From: Pelagibius litoralis
GTDB lineage: Bacteria > Pseudomonadota > Alphaproteobacteria > Kiloniellales > Kiloniellaceae
Length of the DNA stretch: 64,000 nt
Assembly: GCF_011683915.1 (NCBI RefSeq)
Contig: NZ_JAAQPH010000015.1
Span: 113,507-177,506, forward strand
Reading direction: 5' to 3'
The notes beneath the pieces are model-generated. The model saw nothing but the letters and a program-made list of their open reading frames with translations, ran no database searches and was not told the origin of the DNA. Below, piece after piece: positions 16,635 through 25,270 of the stretch (position 1 is the stretch's first letter; each line of letters begins with the position of its first letter). A program made the translations under genes and the position numbers.

Positions 16635-17741
16635 ATGGCACGGGTATCGCTGAGGGATGTGAACAAGATCTACCGCTCGCGCCATGACGACGTGCATGCG
16701 GTGAACGACTTGAACCTCACGGTGAACGACGGGGAGTTCGTCGCCCTGCTGGGTCCCTCGGGCTGCGGCAAGACATCGACCCTGCGGATGATCGTGGGAC
16801 TGGAGGAAATCTCCGCCGGCGAGATCCATTTCGACGACGTGCTGGTGAACAAGCTGGATTCTCAGGCCCGCAACGTTGCCATGGCCTTTGAGACCTATGC
16901 GCTCTATCCGAACTTCACGATCGAGGAGAACCTTGCCTTTCCGCTGGAGGTGCGCGGTCTGCCGGCGCCTGAGCGCAGGAAGAAGGCGCGGGAGATTGCC
17001 GAGATCCTGCGCATCGACGATATCCTCGATCAGCGGCCGGGGGCGCTCTCCGGCGGCCAGCAGCAGCGCGTCAGCCTGGGCCGCGCGTTGATTCGCGATC
17101 CGGCGGTTTTCATCCTGGACGAGGTGATGAGCCACATCGATGCGCATCTGAAATTCCAGATGCTCTTCGATCTGAAGGCCATCCACCAGGAAATGAAAAG
17201 GACGATGATCTACGTCACCCACGATCAGGTGGAGGCCCTGGCGCTGGCCGACCGCGTGGCGGTGATGAGCAACGCAGAGCTGCAGCAGTTCGGCACCCGT
17301 AACGACCTCTATCACACGCCGGCCAACGTTTTCGTTGCCGACTTCATCGGTGAGCCGCCGACCAATTTCTTCGAGGCCGAGCTTTTCACCGATCACAACG
17401 GTACGGTCCTCAAGGTTGTCGGGTCCGATCTGGTGATCCAGCTGGAGCCGGGCCATGCCCAACGTATTTTACGCTGGAACGAACGGCACCTGACGGTCGG
17501 CATCCGGCCGCAGTCGCTCCATCTGGGCGGCGACCCCGCTCTGCCGGCGCTGGAGGCGAAGGTTGCGATCAACGAATATCTTGGGGAGCGGTCGATCCTG
17601 ACCCTGACCGATGGGACGCGGAGCTTCCGCGCCATGGTCGATCCGGACACCACCGCCCAGCGGGGGGAGCGGGTGAAGGTTCACTACGCGCTCCAGGACG
17701 TCATGGTATTCAGTGGAAAGACGGAGTTGATTATTCTCTAA
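16635..17741 (+). CDS. Carbohydrate ABC transporter ATPase, second copy
   Basis: A 368-residue ATPase, partner of the preceding one: Walker A GPSGCGKTS (40-48), signature SGGQQQR (~139), Walker B with Asp 162 in FILDEV, H-loop VTHDQVEAL and a C-terminal TOBE domain. The residue after the catalytic Glu is Val rather than the usual Pro (DEVMSHIDA instead of DEPLSNLDA), an unusual variant that may mark the second ATPase of asymmetric pairs. It starts 3 bases after the first ATPase gene and is followed after 82 bases by the binding-protein gene. Confidence 0.93.
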   Translation: MARVSLRDVNKIYRSRHDDVHAVNDLNLTVNDGEFVALLGPSGCGKTSTLRMIVGLEEISAGEIHFDDVLVNKLDSQARNVAMAFETYALYPNFTIEENLAFPLEVRGLPAPERRKKAREIAEILRIDDILDQRPGALSGGQQQRVSLGRALIRDPAVFILDEVMSHIDAHLKFQMLFDLKAIHQEMKRTMIYVTHDQVEALALADRVAVMSNAELQQFGTRNDLYHTPANVFVADFIGEPPTNFFEAELFTDHNGTVLKVVGSDLVIQLEPGHAQRILRWNERHLTVGIRPQSLHLGGDPALPALEAKVAINEYLGERSILTLTDGTRSFRAMVDPDTTAQRGERVKVHYALQDVMVFSGKTELIIL

Positions 17742-17823
17742 GAGTGAAAACAAGCGCTTTCGGGCGCGGAACCGTCCGGCCTGAAACGCGGGCTCGGCCA
17801 AAAAGAAGAGGGAGGAAGAAGCT

Positions 17824-19362
17824 ATGGGTCTCTTTAGCGGATTTACACGGCGAAAGTTCCTGCAGGGGGCGGCGGCCGGCGCCGCGGCGGCCGGCGGGAT
17901 GACACCGGGAATGTCCTTTGGCGCTCAGGCGGTGCCGCCGGGCAAGAAGCTTTTCAAAGACATCGAGCTGACCTACTTCCAGGATTCCAACTGGCTGCAC
18001 TCGCCGCTCTGGCTGTCGCCGCACCTGATGAAGGAAGCCGGCGTCGGCATCAAAAGCCGCGAGAACTACGACGGCGGCGATGCGGTCGCCAAGATCCTGC
18101 CGCAGCTGCTGTCGAAGCGTCCGCGCTTTGACTGGGTGCAGTTCCCCAGCCTTTTCTTCGGCGCCTTTGCCGAGACCGGTCAGCTTGAGCCGTTGGACGA
18201 CTATTTCGCCCAGTATGCCGGCAGCCAGGATTACCTCGACTGGGTGATGCCGGCCTACCGCGAGTTCTATACCAAGTGGGACAATAAGACTTACGGCGTG
18301 ATGCTGGACGGCGACATCCACATCCTTCACTACCGCAACAGCTATTTCCAGGATGCGGGCCTGCAGAGCAAGTTCTCCAAGCGCTTCCAGCGCGATCTGG
18401 AGGTGCCGAAGACCTGGCTCGATTTCGTCGATGCCACCCAGTTCTTCACCGAAGAGCTGAGCAGCCAGGGCATCTACGGCAGCTCCATGGTGGTGAACCC
18501 GCCGAACTTCGGCTGGGGCTTTTGGATGGATATCGCCGCTTCCGCCGGGGTGAACTATTTCGATGAAAACATGAACCCCACCATCAACCAGGGTAAGGCC
18601 GCGGAAAGCCTGGATATCTACAGGGAGATCATCAAGTTCGGACCGCCGGGCGCCGAGGCCATGGACATCGGTACGACGATCCAGCGTTGGCAATCCGGCT
18701 CCGACGTCATGTCGGTCTGGTGGATCGACCTTTCCGAGTTCACCGTCCAACAGCAGGGCCCGGAACTGGCCGAGGACCAGCGCGGCGCCATCGTACCAGG
18801 CTGGCTGAATGATGACGGCTCGATCACCAACCGGGCCATGTCGCTGTGGTGCCGCACCGCCTCGATCCCCAAAAACATTCCGCAGGATATCAAGGACGCG
18901 GCCTTCTACTTCATCTACCGCATGTCCCATCCCGACTATTCCAACGAAATGGTGGCGGACGAGTATTGCGGCTCCGACCCCTTCGGCCGGACCCACTATG
19001 GCGACGCGGCTGCGCAACTCTATCTGCAAGCCAACCCGCAGCGCGGCACTGACAACGATCTCTGGAAGACCAACGCCGGTATCTTCAAGAACTTCGATAC
19101 CGCGAAGAACCATCTCGATGCCGGTCTGGCCAACGTCGAGGTCGGCTATCCGCAGTTCTTCTGGGAAGGCACGCCGGAATACGCCGATGCCCTGGGGCGC
19201 AATATCTCCAAGGCGGTATCCGGCGAACTGACCAGCCAGCAGGCGCTGGACGAAGCGGCGGAGGAATGGGCAAAGATCGCCCAGAAACTCGGCCTCGACA
19301 GCCAGAAGCGTCAGTATAGGAACTTCATCGATGGGGCCCGGAAGCTCGGCTACAAAATCTGA
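17824..19362 (+). CDS. Tat-exported ABC substrate-binding protein
   Basis: A 512-residue periplasmic binding protein with a twin-arginine signal (TRRKFLQG at residues 8-15, then an Ala/Gly-rich stretch). The mature domain has the family-1 solute-binding layout, rich in aromatic residues as expected for sugar or polyol ligands. GGAGGAAGAAGCT precedes the ATG. It closes the transport part of the operon, and a strong terminator follows 23 bases after its stop. Its C-terminal third resembles the orphan binding protein at 30.6 kb (DPFGRTHYGD here, DPFRTEHYAD there). The ligand is unknown; a polyol or a ketose is the best guess from the downstream kinases. Confidence 0.9.
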   Translation: MGLFSGFTRRKFLQGAAAGAAAAGGMTPGMSFGAQAVPPGKKLFKDIELTYFQDSNWLHSPLWLSPHLMKEAGVGIKSRENYDGGDAVAKILPQLLSKRPRFDWVQFPSLFFGAFAETGQLEPLDDYFAQYAGSQDYLDWVMPAYREFYTKWDNKTYGVMLDGDIHILHYRNSYFQDAGLQSKFSKRFQRDLEVPKTWLDFVDATQFFTEELSSQGIYGSSMVVNPPNFGWGFWMDIAASAGVNYFDENMNPTINQGKAAESLDIYREIIKFGPPGAEAMDIGTTIQRWQSGSDVMSVWWIDLSEFTVQQQGPELAEDQRGAIVPGWLNDDGSITNRAMSLWCRTASIPKNIPQDIKDAAFYFIYRMSHPDYSNEMVADEYCGSDPFGRTHYGDAAAQLYLQANPQRGTDNDLWKTNAGIFKNFDTAKNHLDAGLANVEVGYPQFFWEGTPEYADALGRNISKAVSGELTSQQALDEAAEEWAKIAQKLGLDSQKRQYRNFIDGARKLGYKI

Positions 19363-19385
19363 TCCTTCCGGGTTTTGTTTCCAGG

Positions 19386-19435
19386 GCGGCCTCACTCTTT
19401 CCTGCTTGAAGAGTGGGGCCGCTGTTCCTTTTTTT
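19386..19435 (+). terminator. Intra-operon rho-independent terminator
   Basis: Two 14-base arms (GCGGCCTCACTCTT and AAGAGTGGGGCCGC) pair with only one G-U wobble around a 9-base loop and are followed by a T-rich tract with seven consecutive T. It separates the transporter genes from the catabolic genes, which start 42 bases later. It may act as a partial terminator that keeps transporter expression higher than enzyme expression. Confidence 0.9.
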
Positions 19436-19477
19436 GATTGGCCTTATCACGCTCGGTCTGTTTCAGGAGGCGCACCC

Positions 19478-20470
19478 ATGAAGAAGATTCTGAACGATCC
19501 CTTCAGTTATGTGGACGAGATGCTGGAGGGGCTTTGCGCGGCGCATCCCGAGTTCTATGCGCAGCCAGAGCCGCGGGTGATCGCGCGTGCCGGTGGCGTG
19601 ACCCAGGGTAAGGTGGGCATCGTGACCGGGGGCGGCTCCGGTCATCTGCCGATCTTTACCGGCTATGTCGGCAAGGGCCTGCTGGATGCCACCGCCATCG
19701 GCGACGTCTTCGCCTCGCCCTCTGTCGATCAGATGGCCGCTGCCATGCGCCAGGCCAACGGCGGGGCGGGTATCCTGCGCCTCTACGGCAACTACGGCGG
19801 CGACGTCATGAATTTCGACATGGCCGGCGAGATGCTGGAGATGGAGGATATCCCCTCGACCACCGTCGTGCTGGCCGATGACATCGTCTCGGCGCCACCG
19901 GAGGAAGCGGCGAAGCGGCGCGGCGTCGCCGGCATGGTCTATGCCTTCAAGTGCGCCGGCGCCAAGGCGGAGGAAATGGCGGATCTGGCGGAGGTGACCC
20001 GCGTTGCCCAGAAGACCGCCGATGCCTGCCGCTCCATCGGCATGGCGCTCACCTCCTGCACCGTACCCCAGGCAGGCAAGCCGACCTTTGAGATCGGCGA
20101 CGACGAGATGGAAATGGGCATGGGCATCCACGGCGAACCGGGGATCTGGCGCGACAAACTAAAGCCCGCCGACGCCATCACCGACGAGATGATCGACCGC
20201 CTGCTGGCCGACATGCCGCTGGGATCGGGCGAGCGCATTTCCCTGCTGGTGAACAGCCTGGGGGCCACGCCGCCTGAGGAGCTTTACATCATGTATCGCC
20301 GGGCCAAGGCGCGGCTGGAGGATGCCGGCATCACCATCGCCGTTCCCCTGGTCGGGCGCTATGCCACCTCCATGGAGATGACCGGGGCGACCCTGACGTG
20401 GTGTCGTTTGGATGCGGAGTTGGAGGCCTTGTTGAAGGCGCCGGCAGCCTGCGCCTACTGGACCGTTTGA
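19478..20470 (+). CDS. dhaK: Dihydroxyacetone kinase subunit DhaK-like
   Basis: A 330-residue DhaK protein, the substrate-binding half of two-part dihydroxyacetone kinases. The key residues fall at the E. coli numbers: H56 in GGGSGHLP, D109 in LYGNYGGD, and H218, which forms the hemiaminal with the carbonyl substrate, in GMGIHGEPG. ATG 19478 has CAGGAGG in front. The DhaL gene follows 7 bases later. No DhaM (PTS phosphodonor) gene is present in the window, so phosphate may come from ATP as in erythrulose-type kinases. The substrate could be dihydroxyacetone or a related ketose. Confidence 0.93.
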   Translation: MKKILNDPFSYVDEMLEGLCAAHPEFYAQPEPRVIARAGGVTQGKVGIVTGGGSGHLPIFTGYVGKGLLDATAIGDVFASPSVDQMAAAMRQANGGAGILRLYGNYGGDVMNFDMAGEMLEMEDIPSTTVVLADDIVSAPPEEAAKRRGVAGMVYAFKCAGAKAEEMADLAEVTRVAQKTADACRSIGMALTSCTVPQAGKPTFEIGDDEMEMGMGIHGEPGIWRDKLKPADAITDEMIDRLLADMPLGSGERISLLVNSLGATPPEELYIMYRRAKARLEDAGITIAVPLVGRYATSMEMTGATLTWCRLDAELEALLKAPAACAYWTV

Positions 20471-20477
20471 CCGCGCC

Positions 20478-21086
20478 ATGAGCGACTTCAACACCGCAAC
20501 GATAAAGGCGGCGATTCCCGGTCTGGCGGCACACCTGGAGGAAAACGCGGCCTTTCTGAACGAGGCCGATGCGAAGCTGGGCGACGGCGATCTCGGCGTG
20601 ACCATGCAGCGCGGCGCCCGCGGCCTTTTGGAGATCGTCGACGACCTGCCGGACGACCTGGGCATGGTGTTCATGCGCTGCGCCCAGGCCTTCACCAAGA
20701 CCTCCGGTTCCAGTTACGGCACCCTGCTGGCCACCGGCCTGATGACGGCGGCCAAGGCCTGTAAGGGCCGGGAGTCGGTGCCCTGGTCGAAGGTGCCGGC
20801 ACTGCTGGGCGATGCACAGGCTGCGATGATGGTGCGGGGCAAAGGTGCTTTGGGGGAGAAGACCGTGCTCGATACCCTGGAGGCGGCGCGGCTTGCGGCC
20901 AAGGGGCTGGACGATCCGGAGGCTTTGCTGGCCGCGGCGCTCACGGCGACGGAGAAGACCCTGGATCGCCTGCGCGACGAGCCGGCGCGTCAGGGCCGCG
21001 CCCGCATGTTCGCCGAAAAGTCCGTCGGCCTGGACGACCCGGGCATGCTGGCCTTTCGCTGCCTGCTTGAGGGCCTGAAAGGATGA
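20478..21086 (+). CDS. dhaL: Dihydroxyacetone kinase subunit DhaL-like
   Basis: A 202-residue all-helical nucleotide-binding subunit of the kinase. The three Mg-binding Asp of the family are visible near the N-terminus (D31, D36, D38 in DAKLGDGDLG), followed by the TSGSSYGTLL nucleotide loop near residue 75. It works with the adjacent DhaK protein. Its stop overlaps the FGGY kinase start (ATGA), which implies coupled translation. In PTS-dependent systems DhaL carries a fixed ADP; whether this one exchanges ATP cannot be read from sequence. Confidence 0.92.
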   Translation: MSDFNTATIKAAIPGLAAHLEENAAFLNEADAKLGDGDLGVTMQRGARGLLEIVDDLPDDLGMVFMRCAQAFTKTSGSSYGTLLATGLMTAAKACKGRESVPWSKVPALLGDAQAAMMVRGKGALGEKTVLDTLEAARLAAKGLDDPEALLAAALTATEKTLDRLRDEPARQGRARMFAEKSVGLDDPGMLAFRCLLEGLKG

Positions 21087-22603
21087 GCGCCGACGGCCCC
21101 TATGTGATCGGTATCGATGGCGGCACGGAATCGCTGCGCGCCGGTGTGTTCGATCTGCAGGGCCGGCCGCTGGCTTTCGCCGCCACGCCCTATCGCACCG
21201 CATTTCCGCAGCCCGGCTGGGCCGAACAGAACCCGGCGGACTGGTGGGCGGCTGTCGGTTCCTCGGTGCGACAGGCGGTGCGCGAAGCGGGTATCTCCCC
21301 CGGCGCTGTTTCCGCCCTGGCGGTCGATACCACCTGTTGCAGCGTCGTTGCCCTGGATGCGGAAGGCCAGGCCCTGCGCCCGGCGCTGATCTGGATGGAC
21401 GTGCGTTCCGCGGCGGAGGCCGAAAGCGTCGTGGCCAGCGGCGATGCGGCGCTCAAAATCAACGGCGGCGGGGCAGGGCCGGTCTCAGCGGAGTGGATGG
21501 TCCCCAAGGCGCTCTGGCTTCAGCGCAACGAGCCCGATGTCTTCGAGCGCGCGGCGACGATCTGCGAGTACCAGGACTATCTGAATTTCCACCTCACCGG
21601 CCGGCGGGTGGCGAGCATCAACAATGCGGCGATTCGCTGGCACTACCTGGCCGAGGACGGCGGCTTTCAGCCGGGGCTTCTGGAAAAGCTCGGGCTGGGT
21701 GCGTTGCTGGCGAAGTGGCCGTCGGAGGTGGTGCCGCTGGGCCAGGTGATCGGCGGGCTGACGGCCCAGGCGGCCGGGCATCTGGGCTTGCCGGCGAAGC
21801 TGCCGGTGGCCCAGGGCGGCGCCGATGCCTTCATCGGCATGATCGGCCTGGGCGTCGTGCGGCCCGGGTCGCTGGCGTTTCTGACCGGTTCTTCCCATCT
21901 GCAACTCGGCCTCAGCGAGAAACCGTTCCACGGTGCGGGTGTCTGGGGGACCTATGCCGATGCCGTCATTCCCGGCCTGCACGTGGTGGAGGGCGGCCAG
22001 ACCTCGACCGGCTCTGTGGTGAAGTGGTTCCGCGATCTGCTGGGCGGAGACGTGACCTACGACCTCCTGAATGCCGAAGCACGGGATTTGCCGCCGGGCT
22101 CTGAAGGCTTGATCGTTCAGGACCATTTCCAGGGCAACCGCACACCGCATACCGATCCGTTGTCGCGCGGTGCTTTTGCCGGCCTCAGCCTGAAACATGG
22201 CCGCGGCCATATGTTTCGGGCGATCATCGAAGGCATCGCCTTCGGCAGTGAGCTTATTCTGGAGACCATGCGCGGGCGCGGCTTCGAACCGCGGGAGATC
22301 GTCATCGCCGGCGGCGCGACGCGCTCGGACCTCTGGCTGCAGATCCATGCCGATGTGTCCAACGTTCCCTTGAAGCTGACCAAGGTGCCGGACGCGCCGA
22401 GCCTGGGTTCCGCCATCCTGGCTGCGGTCGCGGCCGGGCACTTCCCCGATATTGCGACGGCGGCGGAGGCCATGGTGGCGGTGGAGCGGGTGGTCGAGCC
22501 TGACCGTCAGGCGCACGAGGCCTATCAGCCGTTCTACGAAGCCTACAAGCGGGCCTATCCGGCCCTATCTTCGGTCACGGGGCCGCTGACGGCGCGACCG
22601 TAA
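21083..22603 (+). CDS. FGGY-family carbohydrate kinase
   Basis: A 506-residue sugar kinase of the FGGY family (ribulo-, xylulo-, fuculo-, glycerol kinases). The N-terminal phosphate loop IGIDGGTESLRAGVFD, the AVDTTCCSVVALD segment near residue 90, the ADAFIGMIGLGV block near 245 and the C-terminal IAGGATRSDLWLQ adenosine motif near 410 are all present. It would phosphorylate a ketose or polyol imported by the upstream ABC system; the adjacent FucU and class II aldolase genes suggest a fuculose- or ribulose-like substrate. No sugar isomerase is visible in the operon. ATG overlaps the dhaL stop. Confidence 0.92.
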   Translation: MSADGPYVIGIDGGTESLRAGVFDLQGRPLAFAATPYRTAFPQPGWAEQNPADWWAAVGSSVRQAVREAGISPGAVSALAVDTTCCSVVALDAEGQALRPALIWMDVRSAAEAESVVASGDAALKINGGGAGPVSAEWMVPKALWLQRNEPDVFERAATICEYQDYLNFHLTGRRVASINNAAIRWHYLAEDGGFQPGLLEKLGLGALLAKWPSEVVPLGQVIGGLTAQAAGHLGLPAKLPVAQGGADAFIGMIGLGVVRPGSLAFLTGSSHLQLGLSEKPFHGAGVWGTYADAVIPGLHVVEGGQTSTGSVVKWFRDLLGGDVTYDLLNAEARDLPPGSEGLIVQDHFQGNRTPHTDPLSRGAFAGLSLKHGRGHMFRAIIEGIAFGSELILETMRGRGFEPREIVIAGGATRSDLWLQIHADVSNVPLKLTKVPDAPSLGSAILAAVAAGHFPDIATAAEAMVAVERVVEPDRQAHEAYQPFYEAYKRAYPALSSVTGPLTARP

Positions 22604-22643
22604 AGGGGCTAGACTGCCGCCGCGAAAGAGGGAGTGAGCGAGC

Positions 22644-23090
22644 ATGCTGAAAAACATCGATCCGATCCTGAGTCCCGATCTGCTGCAAGTCCTGGCGGCC
22701 ATGGGACATGGCGATGACATCGCCGTTGTGGATGCGAACTTCCCCGCTGATTCGGTAGCGCGGCATACGATAACCGGCAAGCTGATCCGCCTGGACGGCG
22801 TCGATGCCGTCCAGGCGGTCGGCGCCATCCTGACGGTCCTGCCTTTGGACAGCTTCGTCGAGGCCCCGGCCCGGCGTATGGAGATCGTCGGTGCGCCGGA
22901 CGAGTTGCCGGAAGTGCAGCGCGAGGTCCAGCGCGAGATTGACGATGCCGAAGGCCAGTCTCTGCCGATGGCCTCGATCGAGCGCTTTGCCTTCTATGAG
23001 GAAGCCAAGAAGGCCTATGCGGTGGTCGCCACCACGGAAGGCCGCGCCTACGGCTGCTTTTTGTTGAAAAAGGGCGTGGTTTTCTTCTGA
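22644..23090 (+). CDS. FucU/RbsD-family sugar mutarotase
   Basis: A 148-residue protein matching the FucU/RbsD family, which interconverts anomers or ring forms of fucose or ribose before metabolism. Family features are MLKNIDPILSPDLLQVLAAMGHGD with the catalytic His 22, DANFPADS near residue 30, and FAFYEEAKKAYAVVATTEGR near residue 115. Length fits FucU better than RbsD. It lies 40 bases after the FGGY kinase with GAGGGAGTGAGCGAGC upstream of the ATG. It suggests that the imported substrate includes an aldose that forms rings. Confidence 0.92.
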   Translation: MLKNIDPILSPDLLQVLAAMGHGDDIAVVDANFPADSVARHTITGKLIRLDGVDAVQAVGAILTVLPLDSFVEAPARRMEIVGAPDELPEVQREVQREIDDAEGQSLPMASIERFAFYEEAKKAYAVVATTEGRAYGCFLLKKGVVFF

Positions 23091-23235
23091 TCGATGGTTC
23101 GCAGGTTTCAGAAACAAGTCGTTTTTGTGACGGCCCCCTTGCGTGGCGGGGCAATCCTTTGTCCGGGTTTGGTTGAACCGTCATGGTTCGCCGGATAGAG
23201 TGCGGCCTCACTCATCAAGCCAAGGACGGGGCAGC

Positions 23236-24060
23236 ATGGCCGCACTAAAGCACCTCACTCTGCGCAAGGCGATTATCGCCGCTTGCCTGAAGATGAACGA
23301 ACTGGGCATCAACCAGGGGACCTCCGGCAATATCTCTGCGCGGATCAAGGGCGGGTTCCTGATCACTCCCTCCGGCATCCCCTACGAGAAAATGAAGCCC
23401 GAACAGATCGTGGAGATGGATCTGGGCGGCGGCTACTTCGGCAATTTCCTGCCGTCCAGCGAATGGCGGATGCACTACGACATCTATCTCAACAAGCCCG
23501 AGGGAGGGGCCGTGGTCCATACCCACGCCGTCTACTGCACCGCCCTGGCCTGCCTGCACGAGCGCATTCCCGCCTTTCACTACATGATCGGCGTGGCTGG
23601 CGGCACCAACATCCGCTGCGCCGACTATGCGACCTTCGGCACCCAGGAGCTGTCGGGCTACATGCTGAAGGCCTTGCAGGACCGCAGCGCCTGTCTGCTG
23701 GCCAATCACGGCATGATCTGTTTCGCCAAGGATCTGGACAAGACCCTTTGGCTGGCCGGTGAGGTGGAAACTCTGGCGCAGCAGTATTGGACGGCGCGGC
23801 AGATGGGCAAGCCGACCATTTTGTCGAAACGCGAAATGGCAACGGTGCTGGCACGCTTCAAGAGCTATGGCAAGCAGAGCAAGGATCTGGCCAAGGGTGA
23901 GGCTCTGGCGGTGGAGCCGCCGCCGCGCCGCGACGGTCCCCAGGCCGCTGCCAAGGCGCCCGCCAGGAAGAACGTGCGAAAGTCCGCGGCGGTCCGCAAA
24001 CCCGCGGCGCGCAAGCGCGCGGCAAGGAAGACGTCCAAGGCCAAAGAGCCGGCGGCATGA
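23236..24060 (+). CDS. Class II (FucA-type) aldolase with basic C-terminal tail
   Basis: A 274-residue protein whose first ~215 residues form a zinc-dependent class II aldolase/adducin domain. Expected active-site residues are present: Glu 76 (SSEWRMHYDIY), the zinc ligands His 95 and His 97 (VVHTHAVY) and His 158 (LLANHGMI). FucA-type enzymes cleave fuculose-1-phosphate or ribulose-1-phosphate to DHAP and an aldehyde; relatives also cleave methylthioribulose-1-phosphate. The last ~45 residues are a Lys/Arg/Ala/Pro-rich histone-H1-like tail, unusual for an aldolase. Start ATG 23236 has GGACGGGG upstream; its stop overlaps the next gene. Confidence 0.9.
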   Translation: MAALKHLTLRKAIIAACLKMNELGINQGTSGNISARIKGGFLITPSGIPYEKMKPEQIVEMDLGGGYFGNFLPSSEWRMHYDIYLNKPEGGAVVHTHAVYCTALACLHERIPAFHYMIGVAGGTNIRCADYATFGTQELSGYMLKALQDRSACLLANHGMICFAKDLDKTLWLAGEVETLAQQYWTARQMGKPTILSKREMATVLARFKSYGKQSKDLAKGEALAVEPPPRRDGPQAAAKAPARKNVRKSAAVRKPAARKRAARKTSKAKEPAA

Positions 24061-24971
24061 TTACCGTCTTCGGGTCGCTCAGCGCCGATCTGGTGACCCG
24101 GGTGAAGCACCTGCCCACACCGGGTGAAACGGTAACCGGCCCGGCCTACACCGTGGTGCCGGGGGGCAAGGGGGCGAACCAGGCCTTGGCTGCGGCACGG
24201 GCGGGGGCAGCGGTGCGTATGGTCGGTGCGGTCGGCGGCGACGGTTTCAGGGATCTGGCCCTCAGCGGCATGCGCGACGGCGGCGTCGACCTCACGGGTG
24301 TGGCCGACAGCCCGGAGAAGACGGCTTGCGCTTTCATCGCCGTGGACGACAAGGGTGAGAACCTGATTTTCGTCGCCAGCGGTGCCAACCTGGATGCCAG
24401 GGCGGCGCAACTGAACGATGCGGGCCTGACGGCCGACGACGTGCTGCTGTTGCAGATGGAGATCACCCACGCGGAGAACTGGAAGGCCGTGGAGATTGCC
24501 AAGGCGGCGGGGGCGAAGATCGTTCTCAACCTTGCCCCGGCCGGCCCGATCCCCGAGGAGAGCCTGCGCCGGCTGGATGTGCTGGTGGTGAACGAGACCG
24601 AGGCCGGGCAGCTGGGTACGCAGTTGGGGCTGACGGAGCAGGATCCGGAGATTATCGCCGCCAAGATCGCAGCGGACTTCGATCTGGACTGCATCGTGAC
24701 ATTGGGACCGGCGGGCACCCGCTCCTTCGGGCCCTCCGGCCGCTACTCGGTGCCGGCCCTGTCCATCGACGTCGTCGACACGACGGCAGCCGGGGACTCC
24801 TTCGTCGGCGCTTTTGCCGCCGGGCTCGATCAGGGATTGGCGATGGAACAGGCATTGCGCCAGGGTTCTGTTGCCGGAAGCCTCGCCTGCCGCGCCGTCG
24901 GCGCCCAGCCCAGCCTGCCGTTGCGCGACGAGATCACGGCGCACTTGGCCGCTTTGCCGGAGACGGCCTGA
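24057..24971 (+). CDS. PfkB-family ribokinase-like sugar kinase
   Basis: A 304-residue PfkB-family kinase closest in layout to ribokinase: substrate loop GGKGANQALAAARAGA near residue 38, the VVNETEAGQLG block near residue 178, and the DTTAAGDSFVGAF anion-hole/catalytic motif near residue 240 with the base Asp. It is translationally coupled to the aldolase (ATGA). In this operon it could make ribose-5-phosphate from ribose delivered by the mutarotase, or phosphorylate another pentose. It is the last gene of the sugar locus. Confidence 0.92.
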   Translation: MITVFGSLSADLVTRVKHLPTPGETVTGPAYTVVPGGKGANQALAAARAGAAVRMVGAVGGDGFRDLALSGMRDGGVDLTGVADSPEKTACAFIAVDDKGENLIFVASGANLDARAAQLNDAGLTADDVLLLQMEITHAENWKAVEIAKAAGAKIVLNLAPAGPIPEESLRRLDVLVVNETEAGQLGTQLGLTEQDPEIIAAKIAADFDLDCIVTLGPAGTRSFGPSGRYSVPALSIDVVDTTAAGDSFVGAFAAGLDQGLAMEQALRQGSVAGSLACRAVGAQPSLPLRDEITAHLAALPETA

Positions 24972-25270
24972 CCACACTATTCCCGCAGGCAGCTTTCGAC
25001 CGCTGGAAGATATCGGCATAAGATATAGGATTAAAAGCTCTTTCGATCTATGCCAGGTCGTTCGGGCGAGGGCTCTTCGCTCTCATGCCGTTGTCGCCAG
25101 CCTTGCATTTATCCAAGGTTTTTCAAGGCATCATACGAAAAGAAAAGAGCTGCGCTGGCTGGCTCGTTTCTCAAAGTAATAGTTAACACTATTTAAATGT
25201 AAAACTAAGCAAAATGGCAACTATCGGATAGTCTAATGACCGCGTCTCATCGACTTCGAAGGATTGCCGG
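24972..25270. other. AT-rich intergenic region upstream of the GGDEF/EAL gene
   Basis: This 299-base stretch has no convincing ORF. The right half is unusually AT-rich for this genome (AGTAATAGTTAACACTATT and similar), as expected for a promoter of the downstream signalling gene. No clear terminator for the sugar operon is seen. Confidence 0.5.
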
